Positions 42,921-51,009 of a DNA stretch of 64,000 nucleotides are shown here, in pieces. The stretch is from NCBI RefSeq assembly GCF_000682755.1, contig NZ_AWFF01000076.1, forward strand, positions 62,001-126,000, written 5' to 3'. The translations under genes were made by a program, and so were the position numbers. Positions within the stretch are counted from its first letter, which is position 1; each line of letters opens with the position of its first letter. The stretch comes from Hyphomonas beringensis. Its GTDB lineage: Bacteria; Pseudomonadota; Alphaproteobacteria; Caulobacterales; Hyphomonadaceae. The notes beneath the pieces are model-generated. The model made no database searches, was not told the DNA's origin, and was given only the letters and a program-made list of their open reading frames with translations.

Positions 42921-43855
42921 TGGGCATCGCTTGGCCTCTCTTCGGACATCGCGCGGCTGAGATGTCTTTCCACGCTGCGGCTGTCAGCGGAAAGCTGCAT
43001 CATGGTTGGCTGATCGAGGGACCGTCGGGCATTGGCAAAGCGCGGCTCGCGCAGCGGCTCGCGGCCTACATGCTCGGCGCGCGTGGCCCGGAAGATGCGC
43101 CCTTTGATATCAGCGATGATGACCCGGTGGCACGCATTTGCCTGTCAGGCGGCCATCCGGACTTGCGTATTGTGCACCGGGAACTCAACGACAAGGGCAA
43201 GCTGCGCCAGGACATCTCAGTCGAGCAGATTCGCGAACTGACGCATTTCTTCTCTCTGAAGCCGGCCCAGGGCGGGTGGCGCATCGGCATCATTGATGCG
43301 CTGGACGAACTCAATCGCAACGGCGCGAACGCCCTACTGAAGACACTTGAAGAACCGCCAGAGCACAGCGTGCTGTTCCTGGTCAATCACGGCACCATGC
43401 CCATCCTGCCGACCATTCGCTCACGCTGCCGGGTGCTGCGCCTCGGCCGTCTCAGCGATGATGATGTGAAAGCTGCGCTCGATTTGGCGGACGCGCCAAG
43501 AGAAGCCGTATCTCTCGCAAAAGGCCGACCAGGTCTCGGCGTCAGGCTTTCCACGCCGTCCGGACTGGCCTCCGCAAATGCCGCACGGGCTCTACTACGC
43601 AGCTTGCCGAAACCCAATGATGCGCTGGTTACAGATGCCATGCAGTCTGCCAGTCAGGATGAGACGGCTTTGCAGGCTTTCCTGGAAGAGATTCTGGCAT
43701 GGCTGGCCGATCGCGCAGAGACGGATGCCCATGCCGCAAAAGTGTGGCTTGAGACGTCACGGCTCTCCGGTCAGGCCCGTGAATTGAAGATGGATGCAGC
43801 ACAGACCGCGTCCAAGCTGATTGCCGGCCTTTATGGCGTCGCCAGAACGCACTAA
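42920..43855 (+). CDS. holB: DNA polymerase III delta' subunit
   Basis: 311 residues of an AAA+ clamp-loader subunit. Conserved parts: FGHRAAEMSF at the start, LIEGPSGIGKARLAQRLA (P-loop region), SVEQIRELTHFFSLKP, NANALLKTLEEPP-like NGANALLKTLEEPPEHSVLF, and the SRC motif IRSRCRVLRLG, which supplies the Arg finger. It is the delta' part of the clamp loader. It sits between tmk and the TatD nuclease gene. Confidence 0.95.
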   Translation: MGIAWPLFGHRAAEMSFHAAAVSGKLHHGWLIEGPSGIGKARLAQRLAAYMLGARGPEDAPFDISDDDPVARICLSGGHPDLRIVHRELNDKGKLRQDISVEQIRELTHFFSLKPAQGGWRIGIIDALDELNRNGANALLKTLEEPPEHSVLFLVNHGTMPILPTIRSRCRVLRLGRLSDDDVKAALDLADAPREAVSLAKGRPGLGVRLSTPSGLASANAARALLRSLPKPNDALVTDAMQSASQDETALQAFLEEILAWLADRAETDAHAAKVWLETSRLSGQARELKMDAAQTASKLIAGLYGVARTH

Positions 43856-43864
43856 GTCGCAGAC

Positions 43865-44641
43865 ATGTTTGATACCCACGTAAATCTGCACGGCGAGCCC
43901 TACGAGGAAGACTTGCAAGACGTGCTTGCGCGCGCCCGCGAAAGCGGTGTCCAGCGCATGTTGGCGATCTGTGACCGCCTCGACAACTTTCCGGCTGTCC
44001 TGCGGATCGCAGAGGCGCAGCCGGATATCTGGTGCTCCATTGGCGTCCATCCACACCATAGCAAGGACTTCACTGATTTGACGGTCGACGCGCTGGTCGA
44101 GGGCGCAAAGAGCGCGAAAGTTGTGGCGATCGGAGAAACCGGACTGGACTTCCATTATGGCTACAGCCCGGAAGATGCCCAAGTCAAAAGTCTGAAAACC
44201 CATATTGAGGCGGCGCGGCAGACCGATCTGCCGCTCATCCTGCACACACGTGAAGCCGACGATATGATGGGCGACATACTGGAAGAAGAATTCGCGCGCG
44301 GTGAGTTCGTGCCTCTGTTGCATTGCTATACGGGCGGCTTGCGACTTGCGCAGCGAGGCCTGGCGCTCGGTGGGTTTGTCTCTGTATCGGGCATCCTGTC
44401 ATTCAAGAGCGCGCGCGAGGTTCGAGCCGTCATCGCCGAAGTGCCGATGGAGCGCATCATCCTGGAAACCGATTGCCCGTATCTGGCGCCTGTGCCGATG
44501 CGGGGCCGGCGCAACGAGCCTTCATATCTGCGCCACGTCGCAGAAGCGCTGGCGACCTTGAAGGACATACCGGTTGATGAGGTCATCGCCATGACAGACG
44601 AGAACGCTCAGCGACTGTTCTCCAAGGTTCGCGCAAAATGA
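43865..44641 (+). CDS. TatD-family metal-dependent DNase/hydrolase
   Basis: 258 residues. The TIM-barrel signatures are GVHPHHSKD, AIGETGLDFHY, LILHTREADDDM-like region, LLHCYTGG and ILETDCPYLAP. The first-strand motif is DTHVNLHG rather than DxHxH; TatD itself of E. coli also has an Asn-type variant there. Members are 3'-5' exonucleases or D-aminoacyl-tRNA-type hydrolases. It lies in the tmk-holB run and overlaps the MBL gene by 4 bp. Confidence 0.93.
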   Translation: MFDTHVNLHGEPYEEDLQDVLARARESGVQRMLAICDRLDNFPAVLRIAEAQPDIWCSIGVHPHHSKDFTDLTVDALVEGAKSAKVVAIGETGLDFHYGYSPEDAQVKSLKTHIEAARQTDLPLILHTREADDMMGDILEEEFARGEFVPLLHCYTGGLRLAQRGLALGGFVSVSGILSFKSAREVRAVIAEVPMERIILETDCPYLAPVPMRGRRNEPSYLRHVAEALATLKDIPVDEVIAMTDENAQRLFSKVRAK

Positions 44642-45441
44642 CCAGGAATGTGTTCACTTTGCTCGGCACCGGCTCTTCTGGCGGTGTGCCACGGGTTGGG
44701 GGCGATTGGGGCGCGTGTGACCCGGCGGACCCACGCAATCGGCGAACACGCTGCTCAGCCATGGTGCAGCGCTTTGACGATGCGGGCAATGTAACGAATG
44801 TCCTGATCGACACGTCGCCGGACCTGCGCCAGCAACTTCTGGACGCCCAGATTGGGCATCTCGACGCGATCCTTTACACACACGACCATGCGGACCAGAG
44901 CCACGGCATCGATGATGTCCGGCCGCTATTTATTAAGATGCGGAAACCCATTCCGACCTATATGAGCGCAGAAGCGCGCAGCACACTGACCAAGCGGTTC
45001 GCATATTGTTTTGAGGGGAAGGGCGGCTACCCGGCGATTCTGGACCTTCAGGATGATCTGGAGCCTCTCCAGTCTGTTACCGTTAGTGGTGCAGCTGGCG
45101 GCTTTGATGTTCTCCCCATCGACATGGAGCACGGCCGCATCCGCTGCATGGGTTTTCGGATCGGCAATCTCGCCTATTGCAATGATTTGAACGGCCTGCC
45201 TCAGGAGAGCCTGGAAGCCCTCAAGGGTGTCGATACATTCATCATCGATGCGCTACGCTACACAGAGCATCCATCGCACGCCAATCTGGATCAGGCGCTT
45301 GAATGGATCCGCGAGATCAATCCAAGGCTGGCTGTACTAACGAATATGCACGTGGACCTGGATTACAGGACGCTGGAGCGGGAATTACCCGGAGGCGTCA
45401 TTCCGGGATTTGACGGCTTAAGCCTTGAATTCACTATATAA
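44638..45441 (+). CDS. Metallo-beta-lactamase fold hydrolase (PhnP-like)
   Basis: 267 residues. LLGTGSSGGVPRVGGDWGAC near the start and TRCSAMVQ are the form seen in PhnP-like phosphodiesterases. The metal motif is THDHADQSHGIDD, with further ligands in DMEHGR, FIIDALRY and LTNMHVDLDY. It is probably a cytoplasmic phosphodiesterase acting on a cyclic or small nucleotide substrate. The start overlaps the TatD stop by 4 bp, a common pairing in Alphaproteobacteria. Confidence 0.93.
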   Translation: MTRNVFTLLGTGSSGGVPRVGGDWGACDPADPRNRRTRCSAMVQRFDDAGNVTNVLIDTSPDLRQQLLDAQIGHLDAILYTHDHADQSHGIDDVRPLFIKMRKPIPTYMSAEARSTLTKRFAYCFEGKGGYPAILDLQDDLEPLQSVTVSGAAGGFDVLPIDMEHGRIRCMGFRIGNLAYCNDLNGLPQESLEALKGVDTFIIDALRYTEHPSHANLDQALEWIREINPRLAVLTNMHVDLDYRTLERELPGGVIPGFDGLSLEFTI

Positions 45442-45447
45442 GTATGA

Positions 45448-45468
45448 AACATTATTTCCCATAATGTT
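45448..45468 (+). terminator. AT-rich hairpin after the MBL gene
   Basis: Perfect 8-bp stem AACATTAT / ATAATGTT with loop TTCCC, six bases after the stop. It probably marks the end of the plus-strand run, without a T-tail. The rest of the gap to 45645 shows no gene. Confidence 0.4.
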
Positions 45469-45645
45469 GATTATGCGACTCGCAGATCAAAACTTTCGGG
45501 CCCGTATACTAAGCTGAACGTCTGTGCTTTGGCGCTGCTCAGATACCGCTTCCTTCCGCATACGGCTCACGCGTTGATCTACTGGCTGCCGTGGTGTCGT
45601 AGGTGTGCCGTCAGAGTAAGAGTTCGTTTACCCCTATTCCGCCTC

Positions 45646-46581
45646 TTAAAGCCTGAACTCCGGCATCCAGCTCGACAGGAGTTCCTGCTTCTCTTTCTGG
45701 TCCACGGCCGCTTCAGCTGGGGCCCTCTTCAGGAACATGACGGAGTCGCCAGGTCTGATCTGGCCCATCAGGTGCCGGTCAGAGCGGTTGACCTGCAGGA
45801 TGTGCGGATAGCCGCCGGTTGTCTGACAGTCAGGAAGCAAGAGGAACCCCCTTCCCTGTGGCGGCAATTGCAAGGCGCCCGGGAAAATGCCGGCACTGGG
45901 CAAATTGCGGTTTGACTCAATCGCAGGAAAATTACCGTCGAGTTCGATACCAATACGACTGGCCCGTCGTGTGGCCGAAAAATTCTGTTCCCAGATCTCG
46001 ATCTCATTCTCAGGCAGGTCTGGGCCGGGCGTTGCACGCAAAGCAAAGGCATTCGTAAACGGCAAACGTAACTCAGACGGCGTTTTGAGCATCTCGTCTG
46101 CCCCTTTGGCGCTCGCTTCGCTTATCGCCAGCATATCCCCCTGCTTCAGAGCCCGACCATCAACCCCGCCGAGATGCGCTGGAAGATATGTAGACGGACT
46201 GGAGGCGAATACTTCTCCTTCGAAACCTCCGGCCACAGACACATAGGTTCGCAATCCGGCTGTAGGATGACCGAGCTTCAAGGTTTGACCCGTACCGACT
46301 GTCAGCGTCTCATGAAATGCAACAGGCTGGTCAGAAACACTCGCCTCTGAAATGGCGCCTGTCAGGCTGATGCGGGCATTACAGCGAAAAGTGGCTTCAA
46401 AAGGTCCATACGTGATTTCGATAGACGCACAGCTGGTATCATTCCCGACAAGTCGCGCGCCCAGCGCGTGGGACAGCGGATCAGCCGCGCCAGAGGCCGG
46501 AATGCCGATATGGCGCATTCCGTTTCTGGACGTCGCCTGAAGCGTGCTTTGCGGACCAGCTTGCAGGATTTCAAGGCTCAT
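45646..46581 (-). CDS. pxpC: 5-oxoprolinase subunit C (biotin-dependent carboxyltransferase family)
   Basis: 311 residues. Family features: GIPASGAADPLSHALGARLVGN near the start, GGFEGEVFASSPSTYLPAHLGG, and LLLPDCQTTGGYPHILQVNRSD. With PxpA and PxpB it forms the ATP-dependent 5-oxoprolinase that opens pyroglutamate to glutamate in the cytoplasm, a repair and salvage reaction. Its start overlaps pxpB by 4 bp. Confidence 0.94.
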   Translation of the reverse strand: MSLEILQAGPQSTLQATSRNGMRHIGIPASGAADPLSHALGARLVGNDTSCASIEITYGPFEATFRCNARISLTGAISEASVSDQPVAFHETLTVGTGQTLKLGHPTAGLRTYVSVAGGFEGEVFASSPSTYLPAHLGGVDGRALKQGDMLAISEASAKGADEMLKTPSELRLPFTNAFALRATPGPDLPENEIEIWEQNFSATRRASRIGIELDGNFPAIESNRNLPSAGIFPGALQLPPQGRGFLLLPDCQTTGGYPHILQVNRSDRHLMGQIRPGDSVMFLKRAPAEAAVDQKEKQELLSSWMPEFRL

Positions 46582-47207
46582 TGCGACACTTCCAGTTTTA
46601 TACGCGTGCCAGGCGCGAGCAGAACCGGATCCTGCGAGGTCTTGTCAAACAGGCGCTCTGATATCCGGCCTATAACGGGCCAGCCCCCTGGACCATCCAA
46701 GGCGTAAATCCCCAAGAAGCCCTGAATGAAGCCGACTGATCCTGCATGTGTTAGCTGGCGAGGATGCTCAAGTCTTTGCCCGGCGAGAGTGTCATCAACG
46801 CCAGAGACATATGCAAAGCCCGGCGCAAAGCCCAGCATGTCCACTATAAGGTCAGACCGGGTAATCCGATCAAGGAATGCGTCCACGGGCAGACCATTGG
46901 CTTTTGCACAGGCGGCGAGTTCTGGCGCGCTCTTTTCATCAATCCGCATACGTAAAGTAATGGAGCTGCCGATCTCTTGCTGCGCAAGGTCCGCTTGGTC
47001 CATAGCGCTGAGGATATGCGTCCTGGCCACCTCTGGCGGCGTTTCGCATGGATCATATTGGACGGTCACGCTCTCTCGCCCGACGACCACTTCATCCCAA
47101 ACGTCACTACTGCGGAGCGCTTCCGCAATCGAATGTCGCTGATGATTATCTGACGGGATCAGCCTGTAGGCATCATCGCCGCACGCAATGATTTTCTGAG
47201 CGGTCAT
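46578..47207 (-). CDS. pxpB: 5-oxoprolinase subunit B (KipI family)
   Basis: 209 residues. Contains VQYDPCETPPE, LDRITRSDLIVDMLGFAPGFAY and GSVGFIQGFLGIYALDGPGGWPVIGR, the conserved stretch of KipI/allophanate hydrolase subunit 1 proteins. It pairs with PxpC in the kinase-like part of the 5-oxoprolinase. It overlaps pxpA and pxpC by 4 bp each, so three subunits are produced together. Confidence 0.95.
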   Translation of the reverse strand: MTAQKIIACGDDAYRLIPSDNHQRHSIAEALRSSDVWDEVVVGRESVTVQYDPCETPPEVARTHILSAMDQADLAQQEIGSSITLRMRIDEKSAPELAACAKANGLPVDAFLDRITRSDLIVDMLGFAPGFAYVSGVDDTLAGQRLEHPRQLTHAGSVGFIQGFLGIYALDGPGGWPVIGRISERLFDKTSQDPVLLAPGTRIKLEVSQ

Positions 47208-47965
47208 AAGGCGGGGGTTTCAATCTCTATATCGTGGGCATGCAAGGCAGCACGCAATGTCAGCGCGCTTTGTATAGCGCCTGGAGTGTCACCATGAAGG
47301 CAGATAGTGCGCACTTTAAGCTGGACCCGTTCTCCCGTCGCTACTTGGACAGAGCCATTATCGACAAACTCCATAACCTGACTAATCTGGTCCTTGATAT
47401 CGCTAAGCACGGCGCCCGCCTCAGAGCGCGGCATCAGGCTTCCATCCACCTGATAGCGGCGGTCCGCAAACCCTTCTGGAAGATAGCTCAACCGGAACTC
47501 TGCGGCGGCACGAGAAAGCTCGCTGTCCGGAGGTCCCACCAACACCTTCAGCCGCGCTTCGCGCGCCACAGCCGCGACTATGGAAGCAAGGCCTGCATCA
47601 CGCGCGGCGTCATTATAAAGTGCGCCATGAGGTTTGAGATGTTCAACGGGCGCACCGATATCCCGCGCAATGCTCAGAAATGTCCGCACTTGCTGGCGCA
47701 GAGTGTCTTTCAAGTCCTCTGATGACATGGACATGCTGACACGTCCGAAATTCTCCTGGTCGGGATAAGACGGGTGCGCGCCAGCGATGACATTGCGAGC
47801 CTTGGCCGCCTTGAGTGTCTGGCTCATGCTGGTTTCATCACCTGCATGGCCGCCACACGCGATGTTGCAGCGGCTGACAACATCCAGAATGGCGCGGTCC
47901 ATCGCGCGGCCGTTCTGCCCAGGCAATTCTCCAATATCAGCGTTGAGGCAGATTGTGCGGGTCAT
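47204..47965 (-). CDS. pxpA: 5-oxoprolinase subunit A (LamB/YcsF family)
   Basis: 253 residues from ATG 47965, whose ATGA overlaps the end of the transporter gene; a longer frame to 48016 would be unusual. It has CLNADIGE, SRCNIACGGHAGDE, GAHPSYPD, HLKPHGALYNDAA and ICLHGDTPGA, the metal-binding barrel motifs of LamB/YcsF proteins. It is the hydrolytic subunit of 5-oxoprolinase. Gene order here is transporter-pxpA-pxpB-pxpC. Confidence 0.96.
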   Translation of the reverse strand: MTRTICLNADIGELPGQNGRAMDRAILDVVSRCNIACGGHAGDETSMSQTLKAAKARNVIAGAHPSYPDQENFGRVSMSMSSEDLKDTLRQQVRTFLSIARDIGAPVEHLKPHGALYNDAARDAGLASIVAAVAREARLKVLVGPPDSELSRAAAEFRLSYLPEGFADRRYQVDGSLMPRSEAGAVLSDIKDQISQVMEFVDNGSVQVATGERVQLKVRTICLHGDTPGAIQSALTLRAALHAHDIEIETPAL

Positions 47966-49176
47966 GGCCAGACATTTAAGGCGCGCAGCACCAGTCTCAA
48001 GCCAAGGCCGAAACATATTATCACGACCGACACGCCAATCAGATTGGCTGGAAGACTATTGGTATGTGCCCCCAGTAATGCCTTTCGGTTCATCAGGATC
48101 AAAAGGAAGCTCGCCAGGACTGGAAGGAGGAGGCCATTTGCGATCTGGGCAAACATGATGACACTGACGGGCCTGATGCCTGAGAGCGCCACCAAAGTCC
48201 CAATCAATAATACGGCAAGGGCAATGAGACGGAAGCCTCGTCCATTGCGCTTCCATTTCATGATTTCGCTCATGGCGTAGGCAGTGGCCAAAGGTGCCGT
48301 GATAGAAGACGAGAGCCCCGCCGCAAATAATCCTGCGCCAACCAGATAGCGCGCGACCGGGCCATATGCAGGTTCAATGGCAATCGCCATATCGCTGGCC
48401 GAGTTGATTGTCTGCTCAGTACCGTACAGGCTTGCTGCAGCGGTGGTCAGCACAAGGATGGAGATCAGGCCGCCCAGTCCAATAGATAATCCGGTATCTC
48501 TTCGGGCTTCCCTCATAGCGGCGTCTGTGTCGCCAGGCCATTTCTCTCTTACTGAAGACGAGTGCAGGAAAAGATTATATGGCACGATTGTCGTACCAAT
48601 CAGCGCAACGGCCGTGAAGAGCCCGGTCTCGGGAATGCCTGGCTTCAGACCTGCCAGCAAGTCACCTACATCTGGCCGCGTTATGAAGACACTTCCGGCG
48701 AAGGCGAGGCTCATCAGAATAACAAGGCCAATGAGAAGCTTCTCGATATGCCCGTACTTTCCGAAATAGAGGAGCAGGCCGGCCAGAAGACTGAGTCCCA
48801 TGACCACGAAATATCTGGATGTTTCAGAGTCCCCGGTGATGGCTTGAATACCAAGCGCACCGCCTGCAAGGTTTCCGGCTTCATAGGCAGCATTGCCGAC
48901 CGCAAGTGCCGACACGCTTAGCAGGATGGCGATCGAGCGAAAGACCATTCCATTCGATGGATGCACGAGCGCAGCGCCTAGCCCCATTCCGGCGGCAAGC
49001 CCCAGTCGCGCCGACATCTCCTGTAGTATGATGGTCGCAAGGGTCGCGAAGACGAGTGTCCAGATGAGCGCATAGCCAAAGCTTGCGCCTGCCACGGTGC
49101 ACACCGTCACTGTACCCGGGCCGATAAAGGCGGCTGCCACGAGTGCGCCCGGACCGATTGGCAGTTTCAGGCGCAC
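47962..49176 (-). CDS. Nramp-related transporter with changed metal motifs
   Basis: 404 residues with about eleven helices, starting from a GTG at 49176 behind AAGGGGA. The Nramp fold is clear, but the TM1 motif DPGN is replaced by IGPGTVTVCT and the TM6 motif MPH by IVPYNLFLHS. In Mn/Fe transporters the Asp, Asn and Met bind the metal, so the usual metal site is absent. Position in front of pxpA and the 4-bp overlap suggest that it serves the 5-oxoproline pathway, perhaps as an importer of that compound (inference). Annotation as a manganese transporter would be unsafe. Confidence 0.85.
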   Translation of the reverse strand: MRLKLPIGPGALVAAAFIGPGTVTVCTVAGASFGYALIWTLVFATLATIILQEMSARLGLAAGMGLGAALVHPSNGMVFRSIAILLSVSALAVGNAAYEAGNLAGGALGIQAITGDSETSRYFVVMGLSLLAGLLLYFGKYGHIEKLLIGLVILMSLAFAGSVFITRPDVGDLLAGLKPGIPETGLFTAVALIGTTIVPYNLFLHSSSVREKWPGDTDAAMREARRDTGLSIGLGGLISILVLTTAAASLYGTEQTINSASDMAIAIEPAYGPVARYLVGAGLFAAGLSSSITAPLATAYAMSEIMKWKRNGRGFRLIALAVLLIGTLVALSGIRPVSVIMFAQIANGLLLPVLASFLLILMNRKALLGAHTNSLPANLIGVSVVIICFGLGLRLVLRALNVWP

Positions 49177-49210
49177 TGTTTCCCCTTATGGCTATGTCTC
49201 AGGACAGGTA

Positions 49211-50626
49211 TCAGACGTGTATGACGCGTCCTTCGGCATCAAGAACCGATTCATGCATCGTTTCAGAAATGGTTGGGTGCGGGAAGATCGTGTGTATGAG
49301 ATCCTGCTCTGTCAGTTCACCCTGACGCGCGATGACATAGCCCTGGATCAGTTCAGTTACCTCAGCTCCGATCATGTGCGCCCCCAGCAATTCGCCGGTC
49401 TTCTTGTCAAAGATGGTTTTAACGAGGCCTTCGCTGGCGCCCATAGCAATCGCCTTGCCGTTGCCGATGAAAGGAAAACGGCCAACCTTGATGTCGTAGC
49501 CTTTCTCCTTAGCGACCTTTTCGGTGAGGCCGACGCTGGCGACCTGCGGATGGGAATAGGTGCAACCCGGAACATTCCATGGGTCAAACGGCTCAGCGTG
49601 CTCTGCACCTGCAATGCCTTCCACGCAGACCACGCCTTCATGAGATGCCTTGTGCGCGAGCCATGGCGGGCCGGTCAAATCGCCAATGGCGTAAAGGCCT
49701 TTGACACCTGTGCGTCCAAAATTGTCGACGGTGACATGCGTCTTCTCGAATTTGACGCCCAGGTCTTCCAAGCCGAGATTTTCGACATTTCCAACAATCC
49801 CCACAGCGAGGATCGCGCGGTCGAATTCCTTCTTTTCCTTCTTACCGGATTTATCGGTGATCTCGGCTGTCACCGTATTCTTGCCGGCCTTCAGGTTTTC
49901 GACCTTCGCACCCGTTACAATGTTCAGGCCTTGTTTCTTGAAATCCTTTTCGGCGAGTTTCGAAATCTCTTCGTCCTCAACTGGCAGGATACGATCCATG
50001 ACCTCGGCCACAGTCACCTCTGCGCCAAGTTCATGATAGAAGCTGGCGAATTCAATGCCGATGGCGCCTGAGCCGATGACAAGTAGGCGCTTGGGCATAA
50101 CGTCCGGGGTCATCGCTTCGCGGTAGGTCCAGATCAGCTTCTTGTCGGCAACAAGGCCAGCCTGAGGAATATCGCGCGCGCGAGCGCCAGTGGCCAGCAT
50201 CACATGCTTTGACTGATAGCTCGTTTCCTTGTCGTCCTTGCCTTTGACTATGACCTTCGGCGCAGGCGTGCCCTTTTCGAGACGGGCCGTGCCTTCGATG
50301 ACATCGATCTTGTTCTTCTTCATCAGGAACTTCACACCGGTAGACAACTGGTTGGCTACACCGCGCGAGCGCTTCACCACAGCATCCAGATCAAAATCGG
50401 CCTTGTCGATCTTCAGGCCAAAATCCTTGGCATGGTTCGCAAGATGCAGAACTTCTGCAGATCGCAGAAGTGCCTTTGTCGGGATGCAGCCCCAGTTCAG
50501 GCAAATGCCGCCAAGGCTTTCCCGCTCGACTATGGCCGTCTTCATGCCTAGCTGGGTTGCGCGGATCGCGGCGACGTAACCACCGGGGCCGGAGCCGATA
50601 ACGATGAGGTCGTATTGGTTGCTCAT
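49211..50626 (-). CDS. lpdA: Dihydrolipoyl dehydrogenase (E3)
   Basis: 471 residues from ATG 50626, which overlaps the upstream stop (ATGA). FAD-binding VIGSGPGGYVAAIRA, redox disulfide GGICLNWGCIPTK, NAD-binding VIGSGAIGIEFASF, second FAD part YAIGDLTGPPWLAHKASHEG, and C-terminal HTIFPHPTISE with the catalytic His are present. It reoxidises the lipoyl groups of the pyruvate dehydrogenase complex. It is the last pdh gene; the transporter gene begins 34 bp downstream. Confidence 0.97.
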   Translation of the reverse strand: MSNQYDLIVIGSGPGGYVAAIRATQLGMKTAIVERESLGGICLNWGCIPTKALLRSAEVLHLANHAKDFGLKIDKADFDLDAVVKRSRGVANQLSTGVKFLMKKNKIDVIEGTARLEKGTPAPKVIVKGKDDKETSYQSKHVMLATGARARDIPQAGLVADKKLIWTYREAMTPDVMPKRLLVIGSGAIGIEFASFYHELGAEVTVAEVMDRILPVEDEEISKLAEKDFKKQGLNIVTGAKVENLKAGKNTVTAEITDKSGKKEKKEFDRAILAVGIVGNVENLGLEDLGVKFEKTHVTVDNFGRTGVKGLYAIGDLTGPPWLAHKASHEGVVCVEGIAGAEHAEPFDPWNVPGCTYSHPQVASVGLTEKVAKEKGYDIKVGRFPFIGNGKAIAMGASEGLVKTIFDKKTGELLGAHMIGAEVTELIQGYVIARQGELTEQDLIHTIFPHPTISETMHESVLDAEGRVIHV

Positions 50627-51009
50627 TGAGTAATTCCTCTCATCTCGTCCCATTTCTTTTGGGCCTCGGCGACCCGAATGGATGAACCTTCGAACATTTC
50701 CGGTGTGCAGATATATTCCGGTTCCTCAGTACTGATCTTGTTCATCATCGTGACGCTGTCAGCCGCGATGCTCTCTCTCACTTCTTTGGAAATCCCGCTA
50801 TGGCGTAGCTCTTCCATGAAGGTGCTGAGATTGTCATCACCGCTGGCTTCGCAAAGTAAATTCATGCCTCTTTCGATGGCGAGGTCATTCGCGATGAGGC
50901 GAACTTCCGTTTCGTTGATCCCTGCGGAGGATTGTGTCCCTGATATATCCTGCCGGCAGTTTGCAACTGCCAGCAGGCACATCAATGCAGCGGGCACGCT
51001 CCGGATCAA
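50623..51009 (-). CDS. Small exported lipoprotein-like protein within the pdh operon
   Basis: About 128 residues if started at TTG 51009, where TTGA overlaps the pdhC stop and GGAGG lies ten bases upstream. The N-terminus MIRSVPAALMCLLAVANC looks like a lipoprotein or secretion signal. The mature part is acidic with Cys residues (NLLCEAS, EYICTPEM). I recognise no domain. It overlaps both pdhC and lpdA by 4 bp, so it is translated with the complex although it seems to be exported, which is odd. Confidence 0.6.
   Translation of the reverse strand: MIRSVPAALMCLLAVANCRQDISGTQSSAGINETEVRLIANDLAIERGMNLLCEASGDDNLSTFMEELRHSGISKEVRESIAADSVTMMNKISTEEPEYICTPEMFEGSSIRVAEAQKKWDEMRGITQ

Noticed and set aside
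45556-45568. GAGCCGTATGCGG on the minus strand, like the 5' side of group II intron domain V
   Set aside because: The matching 3' strand (GTACGGTTC) is absent and there is no reverse transcriptase gene nearby, so it is chance or an unrecognisable relic.
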